Below, in pieces: positions 9,069 to 18,192 of a stretch of 64,000 bases of DNA. The position numbers and the translations under genes are program-made. The notes under the pieces are model-generated. The model did no database searches, was not told the origin of the DNA, and saw only the letters and a program-made list of their open reading frames with translations. Position 1 is the first letter of the stretch. Each line of letters opens with the position of its first letter. The stretch is from Flavobacterium limicola (GTDB lineage: Bacteria > Bacteroidota > Bacteroidia > Flavobacteriales > Flavobacteriaceae), in the NCBI RefSeq assembly GCF_003634755.1, contig NZ_RBXA01000002.1, positions 537,347-601,346 on the forward strand. The letters are read 5' to 3'.

Positions 9069-9653
9069 TTATTCCCCTAATAATTCACGAAACTTAATTT
9101 CAATCTGTTTTTTTATTGGTGCTAAATTTTTATTAAATTCTTTAATTGAATGCAAATTATCATCAACTGATTCAATTTTTCCATATGTGGCGAAAATCAG
9201 AACTGATTGATTAAAAAAATCTTTTAAAAGTTTTTCGATTGTTTCATCAAAATAGATGCTATTATATTTAAAGTGCATTTCAAATTGGTCAATTGACTTG
9301 ACAAAATCTTCACTTAACATTTCTTTTGTCTTACCTGCTAATGTTCCTTTAAGGGGAAAAACGTACAATTTTAATAATTGCGAAGTTTCATTAATGTAGT
9401 AATAAGTTTTTTCTAAAACTTCAAATCTTTTTTCGTGGAGTTTAGTAAACTTATAATTTTCTTTTGATTTCAAATTATTAAGTTCCATTTGAAATTGAGC
9501 TAGTTCTTTTGAATGTTCTTTTTTAAGTTGTTCAAGTTTTTCATCAAAGGAATTTTTAACACTTCCTTTCACTCGTTCATTTAAATATAATGTTAGCAAA
9601 ATTGGGACTAACCCACTAAAAAAAACAACTAAAATATTACTGTATTCTTCCAT
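9069..9653 (-). CDS. Membrane-anchored coiled-coil protein, unknown function
   Basis: About 194 residues: one N-terminal membrane segment (about residues 4-23, SNILVVFFSGLVPILLTLYL), then a long charged helix predicted to be coiled coil (about 30-75, rich in E, K, Q and L in heptads such as FDEKLEQLKKEHSKELAQFQ), then a helical C-terminal half. The ATG at 9653 is preferred to an upstream TTG at 9674. I recognise the general form (single-pass, coiled-coil, then helical bundle) from many uncharacterised bacterial proteins, including some near defence genes, but no defence gene is nearby here. Confidence 0.65.
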   Translation of the reverse strand: MEEYSNILVVFFSGLVPILLTLYLNERVKGSVKNSFDEKLEQLKKEHSKELAQFQMELNNLKSKENYKFTKLHEKRFEVLEKTYYYINETSQLLKLYVFPLKGTLAGKTKEMLSEDFVKSIDQFEMHFKYNSIYFDETIEKLLKDFFNQSVLIFATYGKIESVDDNLHSIKEFNKNLAPIKKQIEIKFRELLGE

Positions 9654-10000
9654 TTTCTTTTTTTTAACGCTCAAATTAAATATAGATACTTTCTGCAGAG
9701 GATATCGATAATGTTAAGGTTCTAATTTTTTCAAATCTTAATTACTTCAATAACACTAAATGTAAGTTATTTAAAATCAAAACATATTTATATTATAAGG
9801 CTAAACAATGCAAGATGAGTTGTCAATATCTGAAGTGTTTTTATTTTTCAAATATACAAATTTTCTTACTCCATTTCCAAACATTCCCATTTCCAAATTT
9901 CCAAACAAAAAACTATCTTCGCTCCATCAAATTAAAAATCCGTTTTAATCTGCGTTTTTGCTTTTGCAAATCCGTTTTATCTGTGCCCAAAAAAATCTAA
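9654..10000. other. Intergenic region upstream of recG
   Basis: About 350 bases. The 3' two-thirds contains low-complexity repeats of CATTTCCAAA-like units (about 9870-9905) and then the direct repeat listed at 9936-9985. A 61-codon open frame ending at 10000 is pyrimidine-rich, has no family resemblance and is most likely a by-product of the repeats. No clear promoter box was found, so recG transcription start is unresolved. Confidence 0.45.
9936..9985. repeat. Direct repeat just upstream of recG
   Basis: AAATCCGTTTTAATCTGCG at 9936-9954 recurs as AAATCCGTTTTATCTGTG at 9968-9985, 16 bases before the recG ATG. Units of the form AATCCGTTTTAATCTGCG resemble short tandem repeats scattered between genes in flavobacterial genomes (recollection, not checked here). 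Confidence 0.5.
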
Positions 10001-12106
10001 ATGCAAAACCTCCTACTCACTCCCATCGAATACCTGAAAGGCGTTGGTCCCAATCGGGGCGAATTGCTGCGTAAGGAATTGGGGATTTATAAGTATGTGG
10101 ATTTGGTTAATTTTTTTCCAAACAGATATATTGATCGAACGCGGTATTACAAGATTAACGAACTGCAAAACAACATTGCCGAGGTTCAGATTATCGGTAA
10201 AATCATCAACATCAAAACTGTGGAATTTGGCAGAAACCAAAAACGATTGGTCGCGACTTTTGTAGATGATACGGGCCAAATGGAACTCGTTTGGTTTCAA
10301 GGTCACAAATGGATTCGGGAGAGTTTAAAACTGAATGAAATGTGTGTGATTTTTGGGAAATGCACGTCTTTTGGAAGTACTTTCAATATGGCGCATCCGG
10401 AAATTGAATTGCTGAGCGAGCATGAAAAAAGTCTGCGTTCAGCCATGCAACCCGTGTATCCTTCGACAGAAACCTTGACAAATCGTGGGATTTCAAACCG
10501 GGTGATTAATAAACTGATGCAACAATTGTTCCTGGAAACGCAAGCGTTGTTTACGGAAACTTTGCCAGATTATTTAATCAACGAATTGAAACTGATTCCT
10601 AAAAAAGCGGCTTTATTCAACATCCATTTTCCAAAAAGCACCGAAGTTTTGGCGAAAGCCAAATTCCGATTAATCTTCGAAGAATTGTTCTTTATTCAAT
10701 TGCAATTAATCACGAAGAATCTTATTCGGAAACATAAAATAAAAGGACATCCGTTTGCAACGGTAGGCGAAAATTTCAATGATTTTTATCAGCATCATTT
10801 GCCTTTTCAACTGACCAATGCCCAAAAAAGAGTCATCAAAGAAATCCGAACCGACATGGGCAGCAACGCCCAAATGAACCGATTACTGCAAGGTGATGTG
10901 GGTTCCGGGAAAACTATTGTAGCTTTTATGAGCATGCTTTTGGCACTTGATAATGGTTTCCAAGCGTGTTTGATGGCGCCTACGGAAATCTTGGCAAACC
11001 AGCATTTTATCGGTTTATCTGAATTAGCCGAAACCTTAAATATAAATATCAGAATCCTAACCGGTTCCACCAAAATAGCACAGCGCAGAATTATCCATGA
11101 AGAACTGGAAAACGGAACATTACACATCCTCATCGGAACGCATGCTTTACTCGAAGACAAAGTAAAATTCAAGAATTTAGGACTCGCTGTAATTGATGAA
11201 CAACATCGTTTTGGCGTAGAACAACGCTCTAAATTGTGGAAGAAAAATGTTATTCCGCCACACGTTTTAGTGATGACCGCCACGCCTATTCCTCGAACTT
11301 TGGCGATGAGTTTGTATGGCGATTTAGATATTTCAGTGATTGATGAACTGCCTCCGGGACGAAAACCGATTCAGACCGTACACCGTTTTGACAGCAACCG
11401 TTTGAAAGTTTGGAAATTCCTTCGGGACGAAATCGCTTTGGGTCGCCAAATCTATATTGTGTATCCGTTAATCCAAGAATCGGAAAAAATGGATTTTAAA
11501 GATTTAATGGATGGCTACGAAAGTGTTTCCAGAGATTTTCCGTTGCCGCAGTATTCCATTTCGATACTTCACGGAAAAATGAAACCGGCGGACAAAGATG
11601 CCGAAATGAAACGCTTTTCGGAAGGAAAAACCAATATTATGGTCGCTACAACCGTAATTGAAGTTGGCGTGAATGTTCCTAACGCCAGTGTGATGATTAT
11701 TGAAAGTGCGGAACGTTTTGGGTTATCGCAACTGCATCAGCTTCGCGGTCGAGTGGGTCGTGGTGCTGAGCAAAGTTATTGCATCCTGATGACGAGCCAT
11801 AAATTGAGTTCCGACAGTAAAACCCGAATGGAAACGATGGTACAAACGAACGATGGTTTCGAGATTGCCGAAGTCGACTTGAAGCTTCGTGGTCCGGGAG
11901 ATTTAATGGGAACGCAACAAAGCGGCGTACTTAATCTACAAATTGCCGATTTGGTTCGAGACAGAGATACATTGGCATTAGCCCGAAATTATGTATTAAA
12001 ACTTCTAAAAGATGATGCAGGGATGCAAAAACCAGAACATGCTGCTTTGAGAGCTGTTTTTATCGAAATGACCAAAAAGAAAAACATTTGGAATTATATT
12101 AGTTAG
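10001..12106 (+). CDS. recG: ATP-dependent DNA helicase RecG
   Basis: A 701-residue superfamily 2 helicase that remodels stalled replication forks and branch-migrates Holliday junctions. The N-terminal wedge domain has the oligonucleotide-binding fold (about residues 55-150). Walker A is GDVGSGKT at residues 298-305, motif II is DEQH at 399-402, motif III is MTATPIPRTLAMSLYGD, and motif VI is QLRGRVGRG. The RecG-specific C-terminal TRG-type segment follows (about 580-700). The length matches the family and the start is the first ATG in frame. It stands apart from the efflux operon by 435 bases, and no partner gene lies next to it. Confidence 0.97.
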   Translation: MQNLLLTPIEYLKGVGPNRGELLRKELGIYKYVDLVNFFPNRYIDRTRYYKINELQNNIAEVQIIGKIINIKTVEFGRNQKRLVATFVDDTGQMELVWFQGHKWIRESLKLNEMCVIFGKCTSFGSTFNMAHPEIELLSEHEKSLRSAMQPVYPSTETLTNRGISNRVINKLMQQLFLETQALFTETLPDYLINELKLIPKKAALFNIHFPKSTEVLAKAKFRLIFEELFFIQLQLITKNLIRKHKIKGHPFATVGENFNDFYQHHLPFQLTNAQKRVIKEIRTDMGSNAQMNRLLQGDVGSGKTIVAFMSMLLALDNGFQACLMAPTEILANQHFIGLSELAETLNINIRILTGSTKIAQRRIIHEELENGTLHILIGTHALLEDKVKFKNLGLAVIDEQHRFGVEQRSKLWKKNVIPPHVLVMTATPIPRTLAMSLYGDLDISVIDELPPGRKPIQTVHRFDSNRLKVWKFLRDEIALGRQIYIVYPLIQESEKMDFKDLMDGYESVSRDFPLPQYSISILHGKMKPADKDAEMKRFSEGKTNIMVATTVIEVGVNVPNASVMIIESAERFGLSQLHQLRGRVGRGAEQSYCILMTSHKLSSDSKTRMETMVQTNDGFEIAEVDLKLRGPGDLMGTQQSGVLNLQIADLVRDRDTLALARNYVLKLLKDDAGMQKPEHAALRAVFIEMTKKKNIWNYIS

Positions 12107-12134
12107 ATCAATATCTGGCAGGAAATTTTTTTAC

Positions 12135-12279
12135 CATATAAGACATATAAGTTTATTCAAGATACTGGTCATTGAAAATTCAATACTTTAATTAAATTAC
12201 TATAAATCAGTAATTTATTTGTTTTAACTATTTTTCATTTAATAGTAATTAAATTTATAAGACTTACATGTCTTATATG
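12135..12279. repeat. Inverted-repeat element, copy 2
   Basis: CATATAAGACATATAAGT at 12135-12152 is matched in inverted orientation at 12262-12279 with one mismatch, enclosing about 109 bases. The arms share the CATATAAGnCATATAA core with the element at 41-202, and the overall length (145 against 156 bases core to core) is similar. The interiors are AT-rich and not clearly alike, so these are degenerate copies at best. Confidence 0.5.
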
Positions 12280-12428
12280 TTTCAAAAAGATGCTGTTTAA
12301 CTTATTTCCTAAAAAAATATTATTTTTTCAATTCTTGATTAAACCATTTGTTTTTTTTGGAGTCCTATTTGCTAAATCATATAGATTTTTATGAATTTAT
12401 ACGGCAATTATTTTTTCAATTGTTAATA

Positions 12429-12442
12429 TTTGTATGTACAAA
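12429..12442. promoter_or_regulatory. Palindrome upstream of the efflux operon (possible operator)
   Basis: TTTGTATGTACAAA is a perfect inverted repeat of six bases around TG, about 100 bases before the adaptor gene. Palindromes of this size are bound by dimeric repressors that control RND pumps, but no TetR- or MarR-type gene lies in this operon, so any regulator must be elsewhere. Chance occurrence in AT-rich DNA is possible. Confidence 0.3.
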
Positions 12443-12541
12443 CGTTAAATAAAAATTAAGAATATCACAATTCCCGTTTCTAAAACCTAAATTTGTTTTA
12501 ACTAAAATTATTGAAAACTAATCCTACTTTATATTAAACCC

Positions 12542-13600
12542 ATGAAAATTAAATACCTAGTTTATGCCGTGCTAACAATTGGAATCATTGGATTTATCGG
12601 TTACAGAATCTCAGAAAACAAAAGTAAAAATGAAGATTCAAAAGACCCAAAAGGAAAAGGCAAATCGATGAGCGTAAACGGAATCGTAGTTGAATATCAA
12701 ACTTTTGATAATAACTTGTCTCTTTCCGGTTCTATTGAAGCGAATGAACAAGTAGAAATCCGCAGTGAAGTTTCGGGAATTGTAGAAGGTATTTATTTTC
12801 AGGAAGGTAGTAATGTCAGCAAAGGACAAGTGCTTTTTAAAGTCAATGATTTAGAGTTAAGAGCTCAATTGAGACAAACTTCAACAAGAGAAGGATTGGC
12901 TTCAGAAAATGAAAGAAGAGCCAAATTATTACTGCAAAAAGAAGCCATCAGTCAAGAAGAATATGATTTGGCCAGAGCTGATTTAAAATCGGCACAAGCC
13001 CAAAGTCAGTTGATAAAAGCACAAATCGCAAAAACATCTGTTAGAGCACCTTTCTCAGGAAGAATAGGATTGCGTTCTATTTCACCGGGAACCTATATCA
13101 CACCAGCTATTTTAGTGGCAAAATTAGTGAACACCGGAAAATTAAAAATTACTTTTTCGATTCCTGAAAAATACGCCAGTCAGGTAAAAACAAATACAAC
13201 CTTAACGTTTAAAGTCGCTGGTTCTGATGAAAAATATACCGCCAAAGTATACGCAATCGAACCTGAAGTGGCAGTTGCTACCAGAACATTACAAGTTCGC
13301 GCGATTGCCGAAAATAAAAGCGGAAAATTATTACCGGGAACATTTGCAGATGTCGAATTACCTTTAGACATTATAAAAGACGCTATCGTAGTCCCAACAG
13401 AAGCTGTAATTCCAGTTCAAAACGGTAAAAAAGTTTTTATCTCCAGTAATGGTCAAGCCAAAGAAGTAATGATAGAAACCGCCACACGAACAGATGCTTC
13501 TATTCTGGTGCTTTCTGGTTTGAAACCCGGCGATACTGTAATCACTAGCGGTGTTATGTCTTTAAAAAACGAAACTCCTGTAAAAGTTCTAATAAAATAA
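12542..13600 (+). CDS. RND efflux periplasmic adaptor subunit (MFP family)
   Basis: A 352-residue adaptor that joins the inner-membrane pump to the outer-membrane channel. The N terminus is a membrane anchor or uncleaved signal (about residues 5-24). Then come the half lipoyl motif (EVSGIVEGIYFQEGSNVSKG, about 78-97), a helical hairpin (about 105-160), the second lipoyl half (IAKTSVRAPFSGRIGLR), a beta-barrel domain and the C-terminal membrane-proximal domain. It is the first gene of a three-gene operon with the pump (13680) and the TolC-type channel (16851). The adaptor's length is typical of the AcrA/MexA group. The exported substrate cannot be read from sequence. Confidence 0.94.
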   Translation: MKIKYLVYAVLTIGIIGFIGYRISENKSKNEDSKDPKGKGKSMSVNGIVVEYQTFDNNLSLSGSIEANEQVEIRSEVSGIVEGIYFQEGSNVSKGQVLFKVNDLELRAQLRQTSTREGLASENERRAKLLLQKEAISQEEYDLARADLKSAQAQSQLIKAQIAKTSVRAPFSGRIGLRSISPGTYITPAILVAKLVNTGKLKITFSIPEKYASQVKTNTTLTFKVAGSDEKYTAKVYAIEPEVAVATRTLQVRAIAENKSGKLLPGTFADVELPLDIIKDAIVVPTEAVIPVQNGKKVFISSNGQAKEVMIETATRTDASILVLSGLKPGDTVITSGVMSLKNETPVKVLIK

Positions 13601-13607
13601 TTTTAAA

Positions 13608-13664
13608 AGTTATAAATTATGAATTATGAGTTTACACAGTACTCATGATTCATAATTTATAACT
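13608..13664. repeat. Long perfect-type hairpin between adaptor and pump genes
   Basis: The 24-base arm at 13608-13631 pairs with 13641-13664 (23 of 24 positions) around a 9-base loop TTACACAGT. Arms are built from AATTATGA-like units and a further CATAATTCA follows. There is no run of T after it on the plus strand, so it is unlikely to be a simple terminator. It may be an intergenic palindromic repeat that tunes adaptor:pump mRNA levels or stability. Confidence 0.7.
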
Positions 13665-13679
13665 CATAATTCAAAAAAA

Positions 13680-16600
13680 ATGAGTTTATCCACGACAAGT
13701 ATTAGAAGACCTGTATTTACTATAGTAATCAATTTAGCCATAGTGTTATTTGGATTAATCGGCTACACCTTTCTGGGAGTTCGAGAATTTCCATCGATTG
13801 ATCCTGCACAAGTTTCCATTCGTACAAATTATGCCGGTGCAAATGCTGACATCATTGAATCCCAAATTACGGAACCGCTGGAAAAAGCAATCAATTCCAT
13901 TGACGGAATTAGAAATGTAACTTCTTCCAGTGCGCAAGGAAGCAGCAATATTACTATTGAGTTTAATTTAGATAAAAACTTGGAAGATGCTGCTAATGAT
14001 GTCCGTGATAAAGTATCGCAAGCCGTACGAAACCTACCTCAGGATATCGATTCTCCGCCGGTAGTTTCCAAAGCTGATGCAAATGGTGATGCCATCATTT
14101 CTATGACCGTACAAAGTGATACACGTAATGCGTTAGAGCTAAGTGATTATGCCGAAAATGTAATTTCGCAGCGTCTAGAGACTATTCCTGGCGTAAGTGG
14201 TGTTCAAATCTGGGGACAAAAAAGATACGCGATGCGTTTGTGGATTGATCCTGTAAAGCTGGCTTCTTACGGCTGTACTGTATCGGAAGTGAGAGATGCA
14301 TTGAACAAACAAAATGTAGAGTTACCTTCGGGAAAACTAACTGGTGACAATACTGAATTGACGGTAAAAACAGTTGGAAACCTTTCTACTGCTGAAGAAT
14401 TTAACAATATTATTATCCGAACTGAAGGTGAAAAAGTAGTACGTTTCAGCGATGTAGGATTAGCAAGCCTTGGACCAGAAAATACCGAAACCAAAATGAC
14501 GCAATCTGGAACGCCATTAGTTGGTGTAGCCATTGTGCCACTTCCAGGAGCTAATTATTTAGATATTTCTACCGCTTTTTATAAGGAATTCGAAAAATTA
14601 AAAAAAGATTTACCGAAAGATATCAAACTGAATATCGCCATTGATAATACTATTTTTGTAAAAAAATCAGTTATTGAAGTAGCAGAAACATTAGGAATTT
14701 CTATTGTTCTGGTAATCTTGATTATCTATTTATTCTTTAGGGATTGGGCGATTGCTTTTAGACCATTGATTGATATTCCTGTTTCGTTAATCGCTACTTT
14801 TTTTATCATGTGGCTTTTTGGTTTCTCTATAAACGTATTGACATTATTAGCAATCGTTCTGGCAACTGGACTTGTGGTTGATGATGGAATTGTGGTCACC
14901 GAGAATATTTTCAAAAAAGTGGAAGAAGGCATGACGCCTATCGAGGCAGCAATCAAAGGATCTAACGAAATATTCTTTGCTGTAATTTCGATTTCTATCA
15001 CTTTAGCAGCAGTTTTTCTTCCTGTCATTTTCCTCGAAGGATTTGTCGGGCGACTGTTTAGGGAATTTGGCGTCGTCATTGGTGCTGCGGTACTGATTTC
15101 GGCATTTGTATCGTTGACATTGACGCCAATGTTGAATGCCTATTTAATGAAAGGTGGCGAACAAAAAAAATCAAAATTCTACATTAGAACAGAACCTTAC
15201 TTTCAACAACTTAATAGCGGATATGCAAGTGCATTAAGCCGTTTTATGAAGAAAAAATGGTTGAGTTTCCCTATTCTAATTGCTTGTTTTGGACTAATTT
15301 ACTTGTTCTTCAACCTTTTGCAAAAGGAAACAGCACCGTATGATGACCGAAGTGGTTTTGTACTTAGAATGTCAACTCCCGAAGGGTCTTCTTATGAGTA
15401 CACGGATCGCTTCATGCAAGAAGTATCAAAATTAGTTGATGACTCAATTCCGGGCAAAAAGGTTGCCTTGGTAATTACGTCTCCAGGTTTCGGATCTTCG
15501 TCAGTAAATAGTGGTTTTATTCGAGTTTCATTGGTACAACCAAATGAAAGAACCGATTCCCAAAAAGAAATTGCAGAGAAACTGACCAAATGGACGAAGC
15601 AATATCCGGATGCAAAAACATCTGTAATTGAGCAACCAACTATCGCCGTAAACCGACGTGGTGGTTTGCCGATTCAATACATTATTCAAGCACCAAACTT
15701 TAAAAAACTGGAAGAAAAAATTCCTGTTTTCATGGATGAAGTTGCTAAAAACCCAACTTTTGCGGTCAGCGATGTGAATTTAAAATTCAACAAACCAGAA
15801 GTTAATGTCACCATTGACAGAGAAAAAGCGGAAAGTCTAGGAATTTCAGTGATTGATATTGCACAAACGTTACAGCTTTCATTAAGCGGACAACGTTTTG
15901 GTTATTTCATGAGAAATGGAAAACAGTATCAGGTTATTGGGCAATTTGACCAAAAAGACCGTTCAAAACCACTGGATTTAACCTCAATGTTTGTCAAAAA
16001 TAATATGGGACAATTAATTCAAATGGATAACGTGGTTACCATCGAAGAAAAAAGTAATCCCCCACAATTATACCACAACAACAGGTATATGGCGGCCACT
16101 GTTTCTGCTGGACTTGCTCCGGGCAAAAGTATCAGCGATGGAATTGATGCGATGAACGAAATAAAAGCCAAAGTTCTTGACGACACCTTTACTACTGATT
16201 TAGGTGGAGAATCCAGGGATTTTGTCGAAAGTAGTTCGAATACTGCTTTTGCATTTGGATTGGCTTTACTGTTAATATTTTTAATTTTGGCGGCGCAATT
16301 TGAAAGTTTCATCGATCCTTTCATTATTATTCTAACCGTACCCATGGCCGTTGCAGGAGCTTTATTCTCCTTGTGGTTGTTTGACCAGACGTGGAATATT
16401 TTCAGCCAAATTGGAACTGTAATGCTTATTGGTTTGGTAACAAAAAACGGAATTTTGATTGTCGAGTTTGCGAATCAGCTGCGGGAACAAGGCAAACCAA
16501 AATTAGAAGCCATATTAGAAGCTTCTGAAGCACGATTACGACCAATTTTAATGACGAGTTTGGCTATTTCACTTGGAGCATTGCCAATTGCAATGTCTCT

Positions 16601-16775
16601 TGGAGCGGCTTCAACGAGCAGAATTGGGATGGGAGTTGTAATTGTAGGTGGAACAATTTTCTCATTGGTATTAACATTATTCGTTATTCCAGCGATGTAT
16701 TTGATGTGGTCCAAAGCGAGAAAACACTATCCTGAATTTGATCATATTGAAGAATATGAAAAAGATTTCAACTAA
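13680..16775 (+). CDS. RND multidrug efflux transporter, HAE1 (AcrB/MexB-like)
   Basis: A 1031-residue proton-driven inner-membrane pump, the core of a tripartite drug efflux system. Twelve membrane segments in the usual 1+5 / 1+5 pattern, with two large periplasmic loops. The proton-relay residues are present: Asp401 and Asp402 in GLVVDDGIVV and Lys922 in TKNGILIVEF. Porter-domain motifs are conserved, and the length is standard for HAE1 pumps. It sits between the adaptor and the channel gene, with an 80-base gap carrying a strong hairpin before it and a short gap after. Substrates typical of the family are dyes, detergents and antibiotics; which apply here is unknown. Confidence 0.97.
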   Translation: MSLSTTSIRRPVFTIVINLAIVLFGLIGYTFLGVREFPSIDPAQVSIRTNYAGANADIIESQITEPLEKAINSIDGIRNVTSSSAQGSSNITIEFNLDKNLEDAANDVRDKVSQAVRNLPQDIDSPPVVSKADANGDAIISMTVQSDTRNALELSDYAENVISQRLETIPGVSGVQIWGQKRYAMRLWIDPVKLASYGCTVSEVRDALNKQNVELPSGKLTGDNTELTVKTVGNLSTAEEFNNIIIRTEGEKVVRFSDVGLASLGPENTETKMTQSGTPLVGVAIVPLPGANYLDISTAFYKEFEKLKKDLPKDIKLNIAIDNTIFVKKSVIEVAETLGISIVLVILIIYLFFRDWAIAFRPLIDIPVSLIATFFIMWLFGFSINVLTLLAIVLATGLVVDDGIVVTENIFKKVEEGMTPIEAAIKGSNEIFFAVISISITLAAVFLPVIFLEGFVGRLFREFGVVIGAAVLISAFVSLTLTPMLNAYLMKGGEQKKSKFYIRTEPYFQQLNSGYASALSRFMKKKWLSFPILIACFGLIYLFFNLLQKETAPYDDRSGFVLRMSTPEGSSYEYTDRFMQEVSKLVDDSIPGKKVALVITSPGFGSSSVNSGFIRVSLVQPNERTDSQKEIAEKLTKWTKQYPDAKTSVIEQPTIAVNRRGGLPIQYIIQAPNFKKLEEKIPVFMDEVAKNPTFAVSDVNLKFNKPEVNVTIDREKAESLGISVIDIAQTLQLSLSGQRFGYFMRNGKQYQVIGQFDQKDRSKPLDLTSMFVKNNMGQLIQMDNVVTIEEKSNPPQLYHNNRYMAATVSAGLAPGKSISDGIDAMNEIKAKVLDDTFTTDLGGESRDFVESSSNTAFAFGLALLLIFLILAAQFESFIDPFIIILTVPMAVAGALFSLWLFDQTWNIFSQIGTVMLIGLVTKNGILIVEFANQLREQGKPKLEAILEASEARLRPILMTSLAISLGALPIAMSLGAASTSRIGMGVVIVGGTIFSLVLTLFVIPAMYLMWSKARKHYPEFDHIEEYEKDFN

Positions 16776-16850
16776 TTTTAATGGAACGTTGATGATTTGG
16801 ATTACAAAGATTTAAAGAGATTCTTTAATCCGAGTCAAAAAAATATAATT

Positions 16851-18164
16851 ATGACACATACTAAAATACTTTTTCAAAGCTTTATACTAATCTTGTTCTG
16901 CGCTGCAACAGCTAGTGCGCAGGAAGTGCTGACGTTAGAAAGCGCTGTAAAAATAGCTTTGGAAAACAATTACGAAATAAAGATTGCTACCAATAATTTG
17001 ACCATTCAAAAAACAAATGTTGCTATTGGAAACGCTGGAATGTTGCCTACTGTGACCGCTAATGTAGTTGATAATAACAGTATTCAGAATAGTTCACAAA
17101 CACGTCAGGATGGTACTGAAACCGAATTAGATAATGCTAAAAACAATAGTTTAACGTATGGCGTAGGATTAGACTGGACTATTTTTGATGGAATGCGAAT
17201 GTTTGCTAGAATGGATCAATTGAAAGAGTTACAAAAACTAGGCGAAGCACAACTTAAATTAACCGTAATCACAAGAATCAGCGACGTGAATGCTGCGTAT
17301 TACGATTTGGTTCAACAGCAACAACAATTATCCGCTTTGGATACAACCATCGTTATTTCTAACCAGCGATTGACATTGGCACAAAACAGATTTACCATTG
17401 GAAAAGCTTCAAAATTAGAAGTTCTGAATGCACAAGTGGATTTGAATACGGATCAAGTTGCGTTGTTAAGACAAAAGGAATTGTATGCCAACAGTAAAAT
17501 TTTATTAAATCAATTGATGGCCAGAGATGTTTCTACAGATTTCAAAGTAATTGATCAGCTTGAAGTAGATTCCTTATTATTACTGCCAGAACTAAAAGCC
17601 TTAGCCGAAAAACAAAATCCACAATTAGAAGCACAAATTATCAATAAAAGAGTGGCTGAATTGGAATTAAAGCAAATTAAAGCGGCACGTTATCCTACTG
17701 TTCGTGTGAATACTTCCTATAATTTTTCAGAAAGTCAATCAAGTCTTGGTTTCGTGGCAGAATCGCAATCCAGAGGTTTGAACTATGGTTTTAGCGCTTC
17801 ACTTAATATCTTTGATGGTTTTGCACAAAACCGAAATGAGAAAATCGCCAAGATTCAAATTGAAAATTCCAAATTAAATATTGATCAGCAAAATTTAGCT
17901 TTAAACTCACAGTTGGCAACTTCTTATCAAACCTATTTGACGAATTTAGAATTGATTGCTTTGGAAGAAAAAAATGAATCAATTGCCAAACAAAATTTGA
18001 ACATAACTTTAGATAAATTCCGCATTGGAACGATAACTACTTTAGAATTCAGAACTGCACAATTGAATTATGTGAACGCCAAAGTACGATATAGTAATGC
18101 TCAATTTCAAGGAAAATTATCTGAAATCGCATTACGTGAATTGGCGGGAAATCTTATTTTTTAA
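16851..18164 (+). CDS. TolC-family outer-membrane efflux channel
   Basis: A 437-residue outer-membrane factor that completes the efflux system. I place the start at the ATG at 16851, which gives a textbook signal peptide (MTHTKILFQSFILILFCAAT through ASAQ); the frame extends 18 codons upstream to a TTG with no signal. The mature protein shows the tandem duplication of the family: each half has a long coiled-coil hairpin (for example the SNQRLTLAQNRFTIGKASKLEVL stretch near residues 190-210) and short beta strands for the barrel. The start follows the pump stop by about 75 bases, consistent with one operon. Confidence 0.93.
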   Translation: MTHTKILFQSFILILFCAATASAQEVLTLESAVKIALENNYEIKIATNNLTIQKTNVAIGNAGMLPTVTANVVDNNSIQNSSQTRQDGTETELDNAKNNSLTYGVGLDWTIFDGMRMFARMDQLKELQKLGEAQLKLTVITRISDVNAAYYDLVQQQQQLSALDTTIVISNQRLTLAQNRFTIGKASKLEVLNAQVDLNTDQVALLRQKELYANSKILLNQLMARDVSTDFKVIDQLEVDSLLLLPELKALAEKQNPQLEAQIINKRVAELELKQIKAARYPTVRVNTSYNFSESQSSLGFVAESQSRGLNYGFSASLNIFDGFAQNRNEKIAKIQIENSKLNIDQQNLALNSQLATSYQTYLTNLELIALEEKNESIAKQNLNITLDKFRIGTITTLEFRTAQLNYVNAKVRYSNAQFQGKLSEIALRELAGNLIF

Positions 18165-18174
18165 TTTACTTTTG
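18141..18174 (+). promoter_or_regulatory. Possible promoter for the bestrophin-type gene
   Basis: TACTTTTG at 18167-18174 matches the -7 consensus and TTG at 18141-18143 lies 23 bases before it, slightly wide. It overlaps the end of the channel gene, so the next gene might be transcribed separately from the efflux operon. Confidence 0.3.
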
Positions 18175-18192
18175 TTAAAAAAAGCATCTTAA

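Larger units (their letters stand above)
12107..12541. other. Intergenic region between recG and the efflux operon
   Basis: 435 bases with no gene. It contains the second inverted-repeat element (12135-12279), a 14-base palindrome (12429-12442), and a TAAATTTG box at 12488-12495 that could be the -7 element of the efflux operon, although no TTG sits at the expected spacing upstream of it. Confidence 0.5.

Noticed and set aside
9069..9653. Defence-system role for the membrane coiled-coil protein
   Set aside because: Proteins of this shape occur near defence genes, but the neighbours here (DUF1697, recG) give no such context.
9815..10000. 61-codon open frame ending at the recG start
   Set aside because: It runs through repeats and is pyrimidine-rich with no recognisable fold.
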